A stretch of DNA of 43,886 nucleotides, taken from contig JAKSYS010000524.1 in assembly GCA_022925895.1 (NCBI GenBank), positions 1-43,886 of the forward strand, in the 5' to 3' direction. The notes under the pieces are model-generated. The model was not told the DNA's origin. It did no database searches and was given only the letters and a program-made list of their open reading frames with translations. Positions within the stretch are counted from its first letter, which is position 1, and each line of letters begins with the position of its first letter. Shown in pieces: positions 1-9,403 of the stretch. A program made the translations under genes and the position numbers. The stretch is from Fragilaria crotonensis. Its lineage: Eukaryota > Bacillariophyta > Fragilariophyceae > Fragilariales > Fragilariaceae.

Positions 1-61
1 ACCAATGGTTCGGGGTTGAGTCGCTATCGACAACCAAACGTTTGTTGACAGCTATCGGAAT

Positions 62-870
62 ATGACAGATGGGTATGAATCAGCGGTCTCCTACAAACTG
101 ATTACCTTCCCGGGCGTCGGAAATCTGGCCATGGTGTGTATTCGTGGGACTACCAATGCATGGGATGCCCTCACGGATGCGCAGCTCTGGTCACCTGCTG
201 CGTTGTTCCAAGCGTTGCGCTATGTTTTACCAGCTGGTAATATCTGGACACCTATCTTGCATAGGCTGATCAACGTTATATCTTGGTTAGCTTCTGAGTC
301 TATCAACCGAGTTGCATTCTATCGGGACACGACTGAATTTGTCCAATACTTGCAAAAAAGTGCACAATTCGGAAACATTCAAGTGACAGGTCATTCTTTG
401 GGAGGAGGTAAGAATTTCTATCTGGTCTTTCTGCTCTGAGTTGCTTGTGCTTACGAATCTTCACACAATTTTGAGGTTTGTCCATCATTACTGGGGCACA
501 AACTGGCGTTGCTGCGGTTGCGTTGTCGGGTCCCAACGCCCTCCTCAGCCGCACGTCATTTGATCCACCAATCACGGAGGACGCTTTGAACACGTTGACT
601 TTTAACATTATTCCAGACCGCGACATTGTCCCTCGAATTGATGATGTCGCCAAACTTAATCAGCACATCAGTTGCACAGCTGACTTCAACGATTTCGTTG
701 GCTGCCACGATGGTCGACGTTCGTTGTGCGAAATCATCTATACATGCGGTACCGGCAACCGTCCCGCTCTTTGTGATTGTGTCACTGAGTTTGGATACCC
801 AGAACCCACGCCCAAGGAGGGCGTCAATAAAACATTTGCGGAAGAATGTGCCGCGTTGCTTCAGACGTGA
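62..870 (+). CDS. Class-3 lipase (alpha/beta hydrolase), 5' partial, two exons
   Basis: Probable triacylglycerol lipase of the fungal-lipase-like class 3. Exons 62..407 and 476..870 are joined across a 68-bp GT-AG intron (donor GGTAAG, acceptor TTTTGAG). Splicing restores the nucleophile elbow GHSLGGG followed by LSIITGAQ; Ser of GHSLG is codon 395-397. An upstream FPGVGNLAMVCIRGTTNAWD stretch fits the oxyanion-hole strand, and DIVPRIDD downstream supplies the likely catalytic Asp. A Cys-rich tail (ISC, GCH, LCEIIYTCG) suggests a disulphide-bonded secreted or lumenal enzyme; the His of GCH is a candidate third triad residue. The frame is open upstream to a stop at 17-19 and TTGACAG near 50 could be an acceptor, so the true start probably lies outside the window. 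Substrate cannot be inferred. Confidence 0.8.
408..475 (+). other. Spliceosomal intron in the lipase gene
   Basis: The 68-bp GTAAG...TTTTGAG segment interrupts the lipase frame with a stop. Removing it joins the phase-1 split Gly codon and recreates the conserved GHSLGGGLS elbow. Confidence 0.85.
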
Positions 871-1109
871 GGCAGTCGTATATCGACGAAAAATGAGGAT
901 ACGCGGTGGGGAGTTTCCTCCGTCATTAGTTTGAACGTGTGTGTGTTTGTGGATTCTTATTAGCTATCATTCACCGGGTACGGAGTTGATGGTCGAGCTT
1001 ATGAATAAGAAATAAGAACTATTTACGCGTATTGACGGGTGATCGGCATAAAATACCTTGCCGCAAGTCGAGGGATCGACCAGCTCTCCAAAGAATTCGC
1101 GATTGCGGC

Positions 1110-2764
1110 CTAGTCTTCGTCTGAGTCATCATCATCGTCGAACGCACCAAATCGAGCTTTATCTCCGCCGCTGTCCCTTTCCTTTCTTCGGAGGCGTTCT
1201 GCCACATCATGATCGACCCTGGGCCATGCGCTCCAAAAATTCTGCATCGTGACCTTGTGCATCCTTCTTTTCAATTGTAGTCACCAAATTTCTCTTTCCT
1301 GGCCGTCCAGTCGATAGCTGTACGCGCGATGGGATGGGCAAATATGTGGCTTCATCCTTCGATATCCAGATACAGAAGTTCGAGTTGGCTAGATCTTCAC
1401 TTTCCTTCAATGGCACAACATCCAAGTCGTATTGTGCTGCTGAAATAAAGTTGTTGTCTTGCTCCTCCGATGGTACCAACAATTGACACGACATGCGGGA
1501 ATTCGCGGCACGCTGTTCCACGTGCGCAACGAAAGCCTTGTCTAAGTGCTTGATAGATCCAGACTTTGGCGGGTTATCCATAACTACATGCGTGTAAGCG
1601 TGACCCCAATGCTCCACGTTGGGCAGTAGTGGTAGTTCCCAGAGTATCTTCTGCTTCTTGTTGCCTGACGGATGCTCCATTTTGATTCGATCAAAGCCCT
1701 TTTTCAACCAAACTTGCCGACTTGTCCAGCTGCCGTTGCTTGGCATTAAGTTCATCAGCCGCGCGTTTCTTGGTTTCCGCCAAAGATGTGAAGTCGTGAA
1801 CTTTCCGAGTGTAATCGTTACTAAGGTAGCTTGTTTTCTTCATAAAGAAAACCATCCCATGATCCAGCACTCGAGAAAAGTCCTCGCGAGCGCCTCCCTT
1901 CTTTTTCTGAAACTGTGGTGCCTGTTGCGCCGCCGGCATAACCTTTCCGGCGAGGGCCAGGCGTGCCGCAGCACGCTTGGAGTCCTTCGTTTTCTGCAAT
2001 AACTCCATCGCTGAATCGCCCAGACTGCCCTTCCACTGCAACAATGCCTCGTCATCTGGATGGAGCGGAGGTGGGTCGGAAGATGGCTTATCGTACATTT
2101 CCAAATTCATGGCAGATGGCGCCAAAGGTACGCCCAAATCTTGTTCGGAGTGCAATTTCCAGGAATAATTCACTTCCACAGCATTGTGGTGTCGGTAGGT
2201 GGCCAAATCTTTCAAATGACCAGTCAATCCTTGCCCTACAAAGCAAGGACCAACAGGCGGGCGCGGTGGTGCATTGCGGAAGCTAAAATCAATTCGAAAC
2301 CCCTGGGCTCGCTGCAAAAAGAGGGACGAGAATACGGAACTTTCGATTGCCGATAATGGGTCTGGTTGCTTAGTGCCGCTGCCACCACTGCGCTGCTTGT
2401 TGGCTTGATCCAGCACACGCTGGGTATGCTCGCGGCGTTTGCGATCCTTTTCAGAAGTTGCCTTTGCTGATTTAGCTGCCTAGTAGAGATCAATAATGAA
2501 AACAATTGTGAGTCTATGAGACAAGAAACGAGAAACTGTCCCAAGGCCTCTATACTAGGAGAGGACCGGTCTGCAGTACTTGGGGCCTGTACGCAATGAG
2601 CAGTAGCAACTACTGTACTGGTAGTGCCTTAAACGAATAAGACGCAAAGCAAACCTTCAACTTGGATTTGTTCATGCTTCTTCTCCACAGATGCACTGTA
2701 CCTTTCGCTTTGCACGACGATCGGCTTCCTCCCGCTTGTGCTGATCATGCTCGACTTCGGCCAT
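1110..2764 (-). CDS. PAF1: RNA polymerase II-associated factor PAF1, two exons, two frame breaks
   Basis: Core subunit of the Paf1 complex, which travels with RNA polymerase II and supports elongation and histone modification. Exon 1 (2764..2702) encodes a charged N-terminus starting MAEVEHDQHKR. A 222-bp intron (GTACAG...CTACTAG) follows, and exon 2 starts at 2479. Family landmarks are FRNAPPRPPVGP, MVFFMKKTSYLSND, WELPLLPNVEHWGHAYTHVV and NFCIWISKDEATYLPIPSRV, then an acidic tail ending DDDDDSDED, typical of PAF1. The frame breaks twice. Near 1697-1704 (T5 beside CCC) one extra base separates LVEKG from FDRIKMEHP. Near 1217-1219 (CCC) one extra base separates ERMAQ from VDHDVAERLRRKERD. With both shifts absorbed the protein is about 476 residues, a normal size. 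Conservation on both sides of each break argues for sequence errors rather than a dead gene. It is divergent from the FG-GAP gene at 3099. Confidence 0.85.
2480..2701 (-). other. Intron 1 of PAF1
   Basis: This 222-bp intron is bounded by AAG|GTACAG and CTACTAG|GCA on the minus strand, phase 0. It joins the 21-codon first exon to the main PAF1 exon. It is the longest intron I could resolve in the host genes here. Confidence 0.7.
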
Positions 2765-3098
2765 TGTTTTCGTTTGAGAGTCGAATGATTGGCACTACAA
2801 ACAGAGGCGACAAATGTGAACCTGCTGGACTGTGCCCTGTGCCCCAGTTCAGATCCATTCGTATGACGGTGATTGGTGCGACGGTGGACAGGTGGGACAG
2901 TGCGAGTGAAAAGATTTTTGGGGTCACAGACAGACCGAATCGTTTTCGTTTTTCGAAGACTGGCACCTGGCAACAATGAGATTAATCACATTCGCCATTC
3001 GCATTCCAAATTGCACATCGTAGGTCGCCACAGCCCTTGCTTGCTGCTCGCTCGTCCTGCCCTCAATTCAACTGGAAATCTTTGATTTCAGGATCATA
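2765..3098. promoter_or_regulatory. Divergent intergenic region, PAF1 / FG-GAP gene
   Basis: The 334 bp lie between two divergently oriented start codons and must hold both 5' UTRs and promoters. I see no convincing TATA box or other named element and no coding potential on either strand. Confidence 0.4.
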
Positions 3099-5132
3099 AT
3101 GCTCCGCAATCGCGATGTAATTGCGATTCTGCTCGCTGTCTGGCTTACTCGCTTGGCTAATCAACAAGACAAGACTGTCAAGGCAGCGCTCCATCTTGCA
3201 TTTTACACGCATGCCACCCTTCACGCGCCATTTGACGTTGATGGCGACGGCACCGTGGAAGCGCTAGCAATAATCACGGGAGAAAAGTCAAAACGAGTGC
3301 TGGAGATATTAGATCTGAAACCTCTGCACTCTCGCTATCATTCTACTGCTTCACCACCATTTCGACCCAAAACCATGTTGCAGGCTAGCATCAATGGAGA
3401 TGCCATTCCACTGAAAATCACGACAGGTCAAATTATGGTGTCCCATGCTCCAAAGAAGAAACCCATCCTGGTCAAAACGACCACGGAATACACTGATCGC
3501 ACCCGGCACTACTTTTGCGGACTTGACTGGCACGATGCATCCCAAAAATGCCTCCAACCCTGCCCCGGAGGGACCCCAGGAGAATGTCCCGGAGAAGAAA
3601 AGTGTTTTGCCGATACCCCTTGCGATGCGATGGCCGGTGACACCGATCTGACGAGCGATTTTCAATATCAGCTGACACCCGCTGGCGGGCTGCCCTCGGT
3701 TGTGACATTGTGGTCCGACGGAACTGTTGTATTACATTCCGTCACGTCTGCCTTAGAGGGCGGTGCCACTCTGGAGCTAAAAGAAATGTGGAGTCACTCG
3801 GTAGCCCTGGGAGTCGATGTCTACGATCTAGTGCTATTGGGCGATCAAGACTTCAGCACTGGTTCGGATTCACAAGGTCGGTACGGAATTGTCTTGGTCG
3901 GTGGCACTTCCACGCCCACATCGGTCGTTTATGCACTTGATGCCATGACGGGTCAAGTATTATGGACGTCCAGCAGTGCAAATGACGCTTCTGCTGACGC
4001 AGGAAATCTACCAAGTCGTGGAACCCAGTCATTCGCAAGGCGCCGATCGAGGCTACTTGATTCTGGAGGCGTCCCTGATCTTTCCCTTCCCAACTGCTGG
4101 ACGATGTATAAACACTCGCTACTTAACAATCTCAAGGCATATTGGGGACCAGGTGATGCAAAATGGCATGCTGTCCACCTCGATCGGTGGGCTTCAAAGA
4201 AAAAGAAGAAAAGGAAACAAGGTCGCCAATGGCATCATCGTCATTCGAAATTGCCGTTCCACGGTCGTCCCAATTCACTATTGCTGCGCCATGAAGGTGG
4301 CATTCAAGTTCGATCCCTTAAGAATGGACGGTCGATTTGCCATTTGACATTATCAAACAAAGTGCTATACTCGGACTTAAATAGCGACGGTGCACTTGAT
4401 CAAATCCAGGCGGTGACAACGTCGCAGAGCCAGTTGGAAGAAAATGCAGCTTGGATCGCAAACCTTTCGAGTCAATTTGCAGCGGAAGCTCAAGCGAACC
4501 GGCGAGATGGACGACCTCGACGTCACCACTCATTGTGTCATTTGCTAGTTCTTAGTGGAATGCCAGCACGTGAACAAGTGTTCGCATCCAATCTCTGCCA
4601 GGCAGTTCGAGCGACCGAAGACGAGCATCTTTCTGCAGCACCGCCGCTCTTGACGCCAACTGGTGACATTGTGGTGGCACTCTCCAATGGTTTGGTCTCC
4701 AAGCATAATTCTCGAACAGGACAGCGCATGTGGCAGACCTCCAATCACCTGGCTCTGCCGACTTGGCAACCGTCTTCCGACGCCGCCATGGTGTCTTCTT
4801 TGTTCCCGGACCAACCATCGACACCCATATTGATATCTGGAGAAAATATGGCGACCATCCTTACCAGCACTCAGGGAAATATTTTGGCCACTGCAGCATT
4901 CCCTCAAGCGACCCGATCACGACCAATTTTTGAAGACTGGTCCGGTGATGGCACACCTGATGTTTTGATTCAGACTCCGGATGCCGTGTGGGGTTACATC
5001 ATCTTGGTTCGCTCAACGGGGACGTTGTCGCGGATAATGCTTGGATTGCTCTTGGTGGTCATGCTCTTGGCTCTTCTTCGAAATCGCTTCGTCAATCGCG
5101 GAGGCGGAGACAGACGCAGCACAGAGAAGTAG
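3099..5132 (+). CDS. Secreted single-pass membrane protein with FG-GAP/VCBS-like Ca-binding repeats
   Basis: The 677-residue intact frame begins with a hydrophobic signal sequence (VIAILLAVWLTRLA, residues 7-20) and ends with one transmembrane helix (IMLGLLLVVMLLALL) and a short basic tail, so most of the protein should face the lumen or outside. Asp-rich loops typical of FG-GAP/VCBS or EF-like calcium sites appear at about residues 46-51 (DVDGDG), mid-protein (DLNSDGALD) and near the C-terminus (DWSGDGTPD). PQQ-like phrases such as VVYALDAMTGQVLWTS suggest a beta-propeller. At about residues 138-175 lies a compact Cys module (FCGLDWHDASQKC, PCPGGTPGECP, EKCFADTPC) that I associate with other diatom extracellular proteins. 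A basic KKKKKRK patch interrupts the propeller. Adhesion or cell-wall association is plausible but not shown. The ATG at 3099 directly precedes the signal sequence. Confidence 0.75.
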   Translation: MLRNRDVIAILLAVWLTRLANQQDKTVKAALHLAFYTHATLHAPFDVDGDGTVEALAIITGEKSKRVLEILDLKPLHSRYHSTASPPFRPKTMLQASINGDAIPLKITTGQIMVSHAPKKKPILVKTTTEYTDRTRHYFCGLDWHDASQKCLQPCPGGTPGECPGEEKCFADTPCDAMAGDTDLTSDFQYQLTPAGGLPSVVTLWSDGTVVLHSVTSALEGGATLELKEMWSHSVALGVDVYDLVLLGDQDFSTGSDSQGRYGIVLVGGTSTPTSVVYALDAMTGQVLWTSSSANDASADAGNLPSRGTQSFARRRSRLLDSGGVPDLSLPNCWTMYKHSLLNNLKAYWGPGDAKWHAVHLDRWASKKKKKRKQGRQWHHRHSKLPFHGRPNSLLLRHEGGIQVRSLKNGRSICHLTLSNKVLYSDLNSDGALDQIQAVTTSQSQLEENAAWIANLSSQFAAEAQANRRDGRPRRHHSLCHLLVLSGMPAREQVFASNLCQAVRATEDEHLSAAPPLLTPTGDIVVALSNGLVSKHNSRTGQRMWQTSNHLALPTWQPSSDAAMVSSLFPDQPSTPILISGENMATILTSTQGNILATAAFPQATRSRPIFEDWSGDGTPDVLIQTPDAVWGYIILVRSTGTLSRIMLGLLLVVMLLALLRNRFVNRGGGDRRSTEK

Positions 5133-5474
5133 CATTAAATCACTCAAGACAACTGACAAAACCGGGTAGCCTTCAAGAATGTCAACTGTTTCGTCTGTAG
5201 AAGCTACATCGCAATCAGAACCGTGAACAAACACGGCGATCAACGAAGTACTGCCATTCTTTGAAATCATTCATATAGAGGCCAATAGAAATTGATGCAG
5301 GGTAGCGTCTCCGCTAGAATTCCTTCGATAACACCCCACCAAGCATTCTTTCGCCTAGCGTGGCAAGCTTGACAATTTGCGACGCGAATTGTCCTCACCT
5401 TCACCCTATTCAGTAGGATTAGAATAATCGGCCATAAGCCATAAGTAATATACGAATCGAAAATAAAATTCAGA
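5133..5474. other. Convergent intergenic region
   Basis: About 340 bp separate the 3' ends of the FG-GAP gene and CWC25. It should contain both 3' UTRs and polyadenylation sites. No conserved frame or repeat is visible. Confidence 0.4.
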
Positions 5475-6848
5475 TTAGAATGAGTCATTTGGTCGTTGGT
5501 TCGTATGTCTGTTTTGCGCAACCCTCTCGGCGACTGTTCGATGTTCTCCACGCACTCCGTGCGTTTGCTGAGCCATTTTATGAAGAAAGACTGCTGACTT
5601 TCGTTCTTCTTCCTCTTCTTTTGGTGCCACAGCCTTTCGCTTAGCATCGTGCCTAATAGCATCACTCTGCATCGTTTTTAGCGCTTGTTCTCGTTCTTCG
5701 TGAGTCAACCGACGTCGATCAGGTTTCGCTTTGCGTTGGTACTCGCTATCTCTTTGATGATGTCGCCGATTGATCAAATCTGCGCTGGGTCCCAAATCCT
5801 TTAAATTTAGGGATTTGGTTGATCCCTGCAGTCCAAAGCTGTCACCACCGCCATCGCGTTTGCGATCCTCGCTTTTCCGCTCATGCCTAACATTATTTGA
5901 GGGGGATAATTCCTCGTTATCACGAGATTTTCTTTCGTCGCGTCTGTCGTTGTCTTCGTACACTGGTGCGCGTCGACGGTCATATTCCCGACTTCGTTCA
6001 CCAGAATATCGATCTCTTCTATAATAATCTCGCCTTGGAGAGTGTCCTTCACTATGATCATGATGCCGAAATCGCTGCCGTCGATTATCAGGGCTTTCCT
6101 CCCGATCTCGTTCTCGATGGTACTCCGGACTTCGTCGTCGGTAGTCATCCCTGTCACTATCAGACCGACTAACACTGCGAGATCTGTGTCGCCTTGAGCG
6201 AACAGCCTCCTTACGTACCTTGCGGTCTTTTTTTCTGTCCTTCTTTTCCCTCTTTCTGCGCACTCGGCTATCTTCATCGTCGCTCCGCACTTTCCCTACG
6301 ACTCTTTCATAGAGCGCCTTCGTTTTTTCAACCTTCACAACTTGTTCACGTCGTTTCTGACTGACTAAAAACATCGGGTCTTCATGTTTGACGCGAAATG
6401 CCTCGTTTCGTTCTGCCACAGATGGACCATCGACATAAGCGCATTTCTCAGCAGGTTGTTCTGTAGCCAAGTTAGTCACCACTGCATTGACTCCTTCGTG
6501 CTGGTCCAGAGCTTGCGCTAAATCACCCTTAATCTTAAGCGTTGGCCCACCGGTGAATTCTTTTCCTAATAAGTATTCTTCAGCTTGTTTCTTCGCGTCT
6601 TCTTTGGCGGCCTCAGATGTGACACCCTGATACATCCAGTCTATTCCTCTGTCCAATCGATTCGTTTTCCTGCCTGCAATACGATCCAAGTCTTCCTCTT
6701 CGCGTTCGCGTTGTATTTGCTTGGAGAGTTCGAGCGTTTTGGAGTCTTCTGCCGCTTTCTTCTGTTCCTCGATCCATACTCGCTCCTGGTTGGCCAAATT
6801 CTTGGTGTGCCATGACTTTTTGGATAGAAATGCAAGCCCCTGCACCAT
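5475..6848 (-). CDS. CWC25: Pre-mRNA splicing factor CWC25 homologue
   Basis: The 457-residue single-exon gene encodes CWC25, a spliceosome factor that joins around the first catalytic step and stabilises the branch-site/5' splice site arrangement. The N-terminus carries the diagnostic Cir_N/CWC25 block: GLAFLSKKSWHTKNLANQ, then VWIEEQKKAAEDSKTLELSK and QREREEEDLDRI, followed by GIDWMYQG. Residues from about 200 to 330 are rich in Arg-Ser, Arg-Asp and His-Arg pairs (RRHRSRSVSRSDSDRDD, RRDYYRRDRYSGERSREYD), an RS-like region expected in nuclear speckle proteins. The C-terminal part has the HEEREQALKTMQSDA and KAVAPKEEEEERKSAVFLHKM blocks seen in homologues. Length is close to the metazoan protein. 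The start at MVQGLAFLSKK places the domain at the extreme N-terminus as in the family. Confidence 0.88.
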   Translation of the reverse strand: MVQGLAFLSKKSWHTKNLANQERVWIEEQKKAAEDSKTLELSKQIQREREEEDLDRIAGRKTNRLDRGIDWMYQGVTSEAAKEDAKKQAEEYLLGKEFTGGPTLKIKGDLAQALDQHEGVNAVVTNLATEQPAEKCAYVDGPSVAERNEAFRVKHEDPMFLVSQKRREQVVKVEKTKALYERVVGKVRSDDEDSRVRRKREKKDRKKDRKVRKEAVRSRRHRSRSVSRSDSDRDDYRRRSPEYHRERDREESPDNRRQRFRHHDHSEGHSPRRDYYRRDRYSGERSREYDRRRAPVYEDNDRRDERKSRDNEELSPSNNVRHERKSEDRKRDGGGDSFGLQGSTKSLNLKDLGPSADLINRRHHQRDSEYQRKAKPDRRRLTHEEREQALKTMQSDAIRHDAKRKAVAPKEEEEERKSAVFLHKMAQQTHGVRGEHRTVAERVAQNRHTNQRPNDSF

Positions 6849-7586
6849 AATTTCTGATGTGACGGCAAGGATGCACGGAGTGTAACGACAAAGGTTGTGC
6901 TGTGTTCAGAGTTCAGAATGTGTTAAGGGTGGTTTAATGGTGTCCTCGCTCACGTGTCGAATGGAGTCGTAACGTTGCCACCTGGGTCCCTGGTCCCTGG
7001 GTCCTGGGTCCTGGGTCCTGGGTGGAGAGAAGCAGAGCAATGTCTTGCTGTATGTACAAACCGTCCTAGAGTACTCAGAGTACTACTACATTTACTCCAG
7101 TAGTCCAGTACTTGAAACTTGAAGCCCGCCCACGCCATGTTCTTGACAATGAACAAGCACTTGTTCTCGGTTAGTACGGAGTACAGTACTGGTAGTATCA
7201 TACTTGTACCAGGTGCTGGCCTATTCGGAGCAAAACCATGATTTTGTATTCGAGAGTCGAGAGGCGCATCCCGGTACAATTGCGTACACGCTCAAATGTA
7301 ATCCTATTCATACTTCCGTGGATTACTCGGTGTTCCACATCCGATCTCTACCGACTACCGATGACGCCTTATATAGGATGATGTTTCCGATAATCGGGAC
7401 TCGCTTCAGTAAAATACACGAATGAACAGAAAAATACCGGTACACCGCGCACACCCGTACGGCTTGTTCCTACTTGGCGTATGACGGAGCTGTTTAAAGG
7501 ACGACCAAAAATTCTGAATTCTCGGGTGTGACCTTCGGCTTCTTCCCGTCACCACAAAAATGTATCTTTGAGAATTTAAACGAAAA
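6849..7586. other. Intergenic region with short tandem repeat and GTAC-rich stretch
   Basis: The 738 bp between two divergent genes show no supported coding. It contains a CTGGGTC-type tandem repeat (6981-7023) and a GTAC/AGTACT-rich stretch (about 7060-7210). It presumably includes promoters for CWC25 and the small gene at 7587. Confidence 0.5.
6981..7023. repeat. Short tandem repeat, unit CCTGGGT
   Basis: About six imperfect copies of the 7-bp unit CCTGGGT/CCCTGGT lie head to tail. It is a minisatellite-like tract with no coding role visible. Confidence 0.8.
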
Positions 7587-7910
7587 ATGATGCGTCGTCT
7601 GGTGAAGTTCATTTTCTGCATTTTTCTCTCAGCGTGTTCGGCCCAAGCCTTCTCTCAGCCGAAATTCGTCGTTGGCAGGAGAGCGGGCATTCCGACAGAA
7701 GTCAACGCTGGTCCAGTCGACGAGCCCCGTGCAGGACGAGTCGCACTCCTCGGGGGAGTCGTTGGCAAATTTACGAACAGAATTATTGATGGCTTCCTTT
7801 CAGAGGAACACGACTTCAAGTCAACTGTTCTACAAGCTGTCTTTCTCTTGGGTGTGATTGAAATGGTTTCTGACAACAGGGCTTGCTCTGGGAAATCAAC
7901 TCTCGACTGA
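7587..7910 (+). CDS. Small hypothetical protein, probable signal peptide with plastid-type motif
   Basis: The 107-residue frame has no family I recognise. Residues 1-21 form a signal peptide: basic MMRRLVK, hydrophobic FIFCIFLSAC, then SAQA. The next residues FSQPKFVVGRR give a Phe immediately after the predicted cleavage site and a basic, hydroxylated stretch. That is the arrangement of the diatom ASAFAP-type bipartite plastid presequence, so import into the complex plastid is a reasonable inference. The mature part has a Gly/Val-rich amphipathic segment (VALLGGVVGKFTNRIIDGFLS) and a second hydrophobic stretch (VLQAVFLLGVIEMV). The C-terminus could continue by splicing, as CTGACAACAG at about 7868-7877 resembles an acceptor, so the last 15 residues are uncertain. 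Upstream sequence is AT-rich. Confidence 0.5.
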   Translation: MMRRLVKFIFCIFLSACSAQAFSQPKFVVGRRAGIPTEVNAGPVDEPRAGRVALLGGVVGKFTNRIIDGFLSEEHDFKSTVLQAVFLLGVIEMVSDNRACSGKSTLD

Positions 7911-7987
7911 GAATCATGGACACACTGAAGATCCTGGACATTCTTAAATGCACGTAAACTTGTATAGAATCAAACAAACTGGAACAA

Positions 7988-8920
7988 TCATTCCTGGAAA
8001 TCCTTCTTCGATTCAGATTGCCGCTTATCGAATAGAAAGTTCTCTCCTTGCCATATCGATGTGCGCTCGCCCACATTATTCTCTCTAGCCCATCTATGAT
8101 AGCCGATGATCCCATGCTCCAGTCGTCGAACATCCGAAAAACCCAATTTTTGTTTCAGGTATGCGCCGACTTTCACGCATCGAATTCCGCCTGTGCAAAA
8201 AATGTGAATGGGTTCATTCTTATCCAGGTGCTTCGTTTCTTCCTGAATTTGCTGCCATGATTCCTGAAAGACTTGTGTTTTCAGAGGAGTAGCCCCCGTG
8301 AAACTTCCCTTTTCGGATTCGTATAAATTCCGGCAATCCAGCAGCACCGACGATTTGGACTGCCGCAACTCCTGGTCCCATTCAGCTGGGGTCAACTCAA
8401 ATCCAGCATTGTCCCAATCTAAAGGCTCGCCCAGTTCATCCCGTAGAACGGCGTCGCGGGTTCGCACAATGAGCCGATTGAACGTTGGCGTAGACGCAGG
8501 TACAATGTCTCCTAGATTCGGTGCATTTATCTCAAACGGATCAAACGGTAGACACTCGATGCATGCATTCAACAGTGCGTCGAGTGGTTCTCCACAAGGC
8601 ACCGCAAGCTGTGCGTTGACACCCTCCGAAGCGAGATAGATAGTCCCCCGAAGACCAGGAATGTTCTTTACAGCCAAGAAAAGTTCGTCGCGCGTCGTCG
8701 TCGGATACGTGATGGGTGTGAAGCGATAGAACGACAGCATCTGAAGTTCTGTGGCACTGGTTGGAAGCGGTTGTTGAGAACAAACATGGGGAGAACCGCC
8801 ATTGCTTGAAGAAAACAGCGTGGTTGTCGAAAATTTACTGTAGAGACCCTCCGATCGGTTGAGTAAGCATACTATTGAAGTTGCCACGCGTGAGCTTACG
8901 AAGAGCTTCAATGCAATCAT
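7988..8920 (-). CDS. TrhO/TSTD2-like rhodanese-domain protein (tRNA uridine hydroxylase family)
   Basis: The 310-residue protein belongs to the TrhO (YceA/UPF0176) family. In bacteria TrhO hydroxylates uridine 34 of tRNA in an oxygen-dependent way. After a leader of about 55 residues comes the family N-terminal domain (LSFYRFTPI, GLRGTIYLASEGVNAQLAVP), then the rhodanese domain with LLDCRNLYESEKGSFTGA and the active loop CTGGIRC. Cys242 of that loop is the predicted catalytic cysteine and Cys248 is the conserved second one. The following KVGAYLKQKLGF and LEHGIIGYHRWARE also fit. The bacterial C-terminal Cys-rich segment is largely absent, as the protein ends soon after the rhodanese domain. 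The leader (MIALKLFVSSRVATSIVCLLNRS) is basic and hydrophobic and may direct the protein to an organelle. The domain assignment is secure; the substrate is inferred from family. Confidence 0.8.
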   Translation of the reverse strand: MIALKLFVSSRVATSIVCLLNRSEGLYSKFSTTTLFSSSNGGSPHVCSQQPLPTSATELQMLSFYRFTPITYPTTTRDELFLAVKNIPGLRGTIYLASEGVNAQLAVPCGEPLDALLNACIECLPFDPFEINAPNLGDIVPASTPTFNRLIVRTRDAVLRDELGEPLDWDNAGFELTPAEWDQELRQSKSSVLLDCRNLYESEKGSFTGATPLKTQVFQESWQQIQEETKHLDKNEPIHIFCTGGIRCVKVGAYLKQKLGFSDVRRLEHGIIGYHRWARENNVGERTSIWQGENFLFDKRQSESKKDFQE

Positions 8921-9403
8921 TGCTCACGTGCGACGCAAACGTTTCTGGCGACAAGAAACGCGACCGCAAGTCGCACTGGACCGCCTTCAGAGGGGAGCAC
9001 TGCTCCTGACTGTGTGACGAACTCGGCGTATTCCGATGATGCCCCTCCTGCGATTGAGGCGTGGCAACTCGCAGAACTCGCAACTCGAAACCAATATCCA
9101 AAATTTCTGCGAATGGGTGCCACTCTTCAGCCTTCTGGCCACTGGTTCGGTCGCAACTCGCAACCGGCAAATGGGTAAAATGTAAAAGTAGATGGGTATG
9201 ATCCGCCCCGTGATCATCCGTCATCCGGTCATCCGTCATCCGTCATCCTTGATTTTCCTCTACTGTACAACAGTGTGCAGTATTTAGTACTCCAGTATTA
9301 TTCATCCAAATCTTCTCGTGAGATGACCAGGACCAAACTATTGAAAAGAAACATATCTGTCATATACTCTACTAGTAGTATATGATTATGATATCATAAA
9401 TAC
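8921..9403. other. Intergenic region, includes TCATCCG tandem repeat
   Basis: No supported gene. A tandem repeat of TCATCCG/GTCATCC units lies at 9212-9249, followed by GTAC-containing low-complexity sequence. Frames on either strand here look like chance. Confidence 0.4.
9212..9249. repeat. TCATCCG short tandem repeat
   Basis: About five imperfect 7-8-bp copies of TCATCCG(T/G) lie in direct tandem. This is directly visible, with no function suggested. Confidence 0.75.

Noticed and set aside
303-653. Minus-strand frame across the lipase
   Set aside because: Antisense to the spliced lipase with no recognisable domain.
5807-6277. A 156-codon minus-strand frame overlapping CWC25
   Set aside because: It lies inside the Arg/Ser-rich CWC25 coding region in another frame, where repetitive codons keep alternative frames open.
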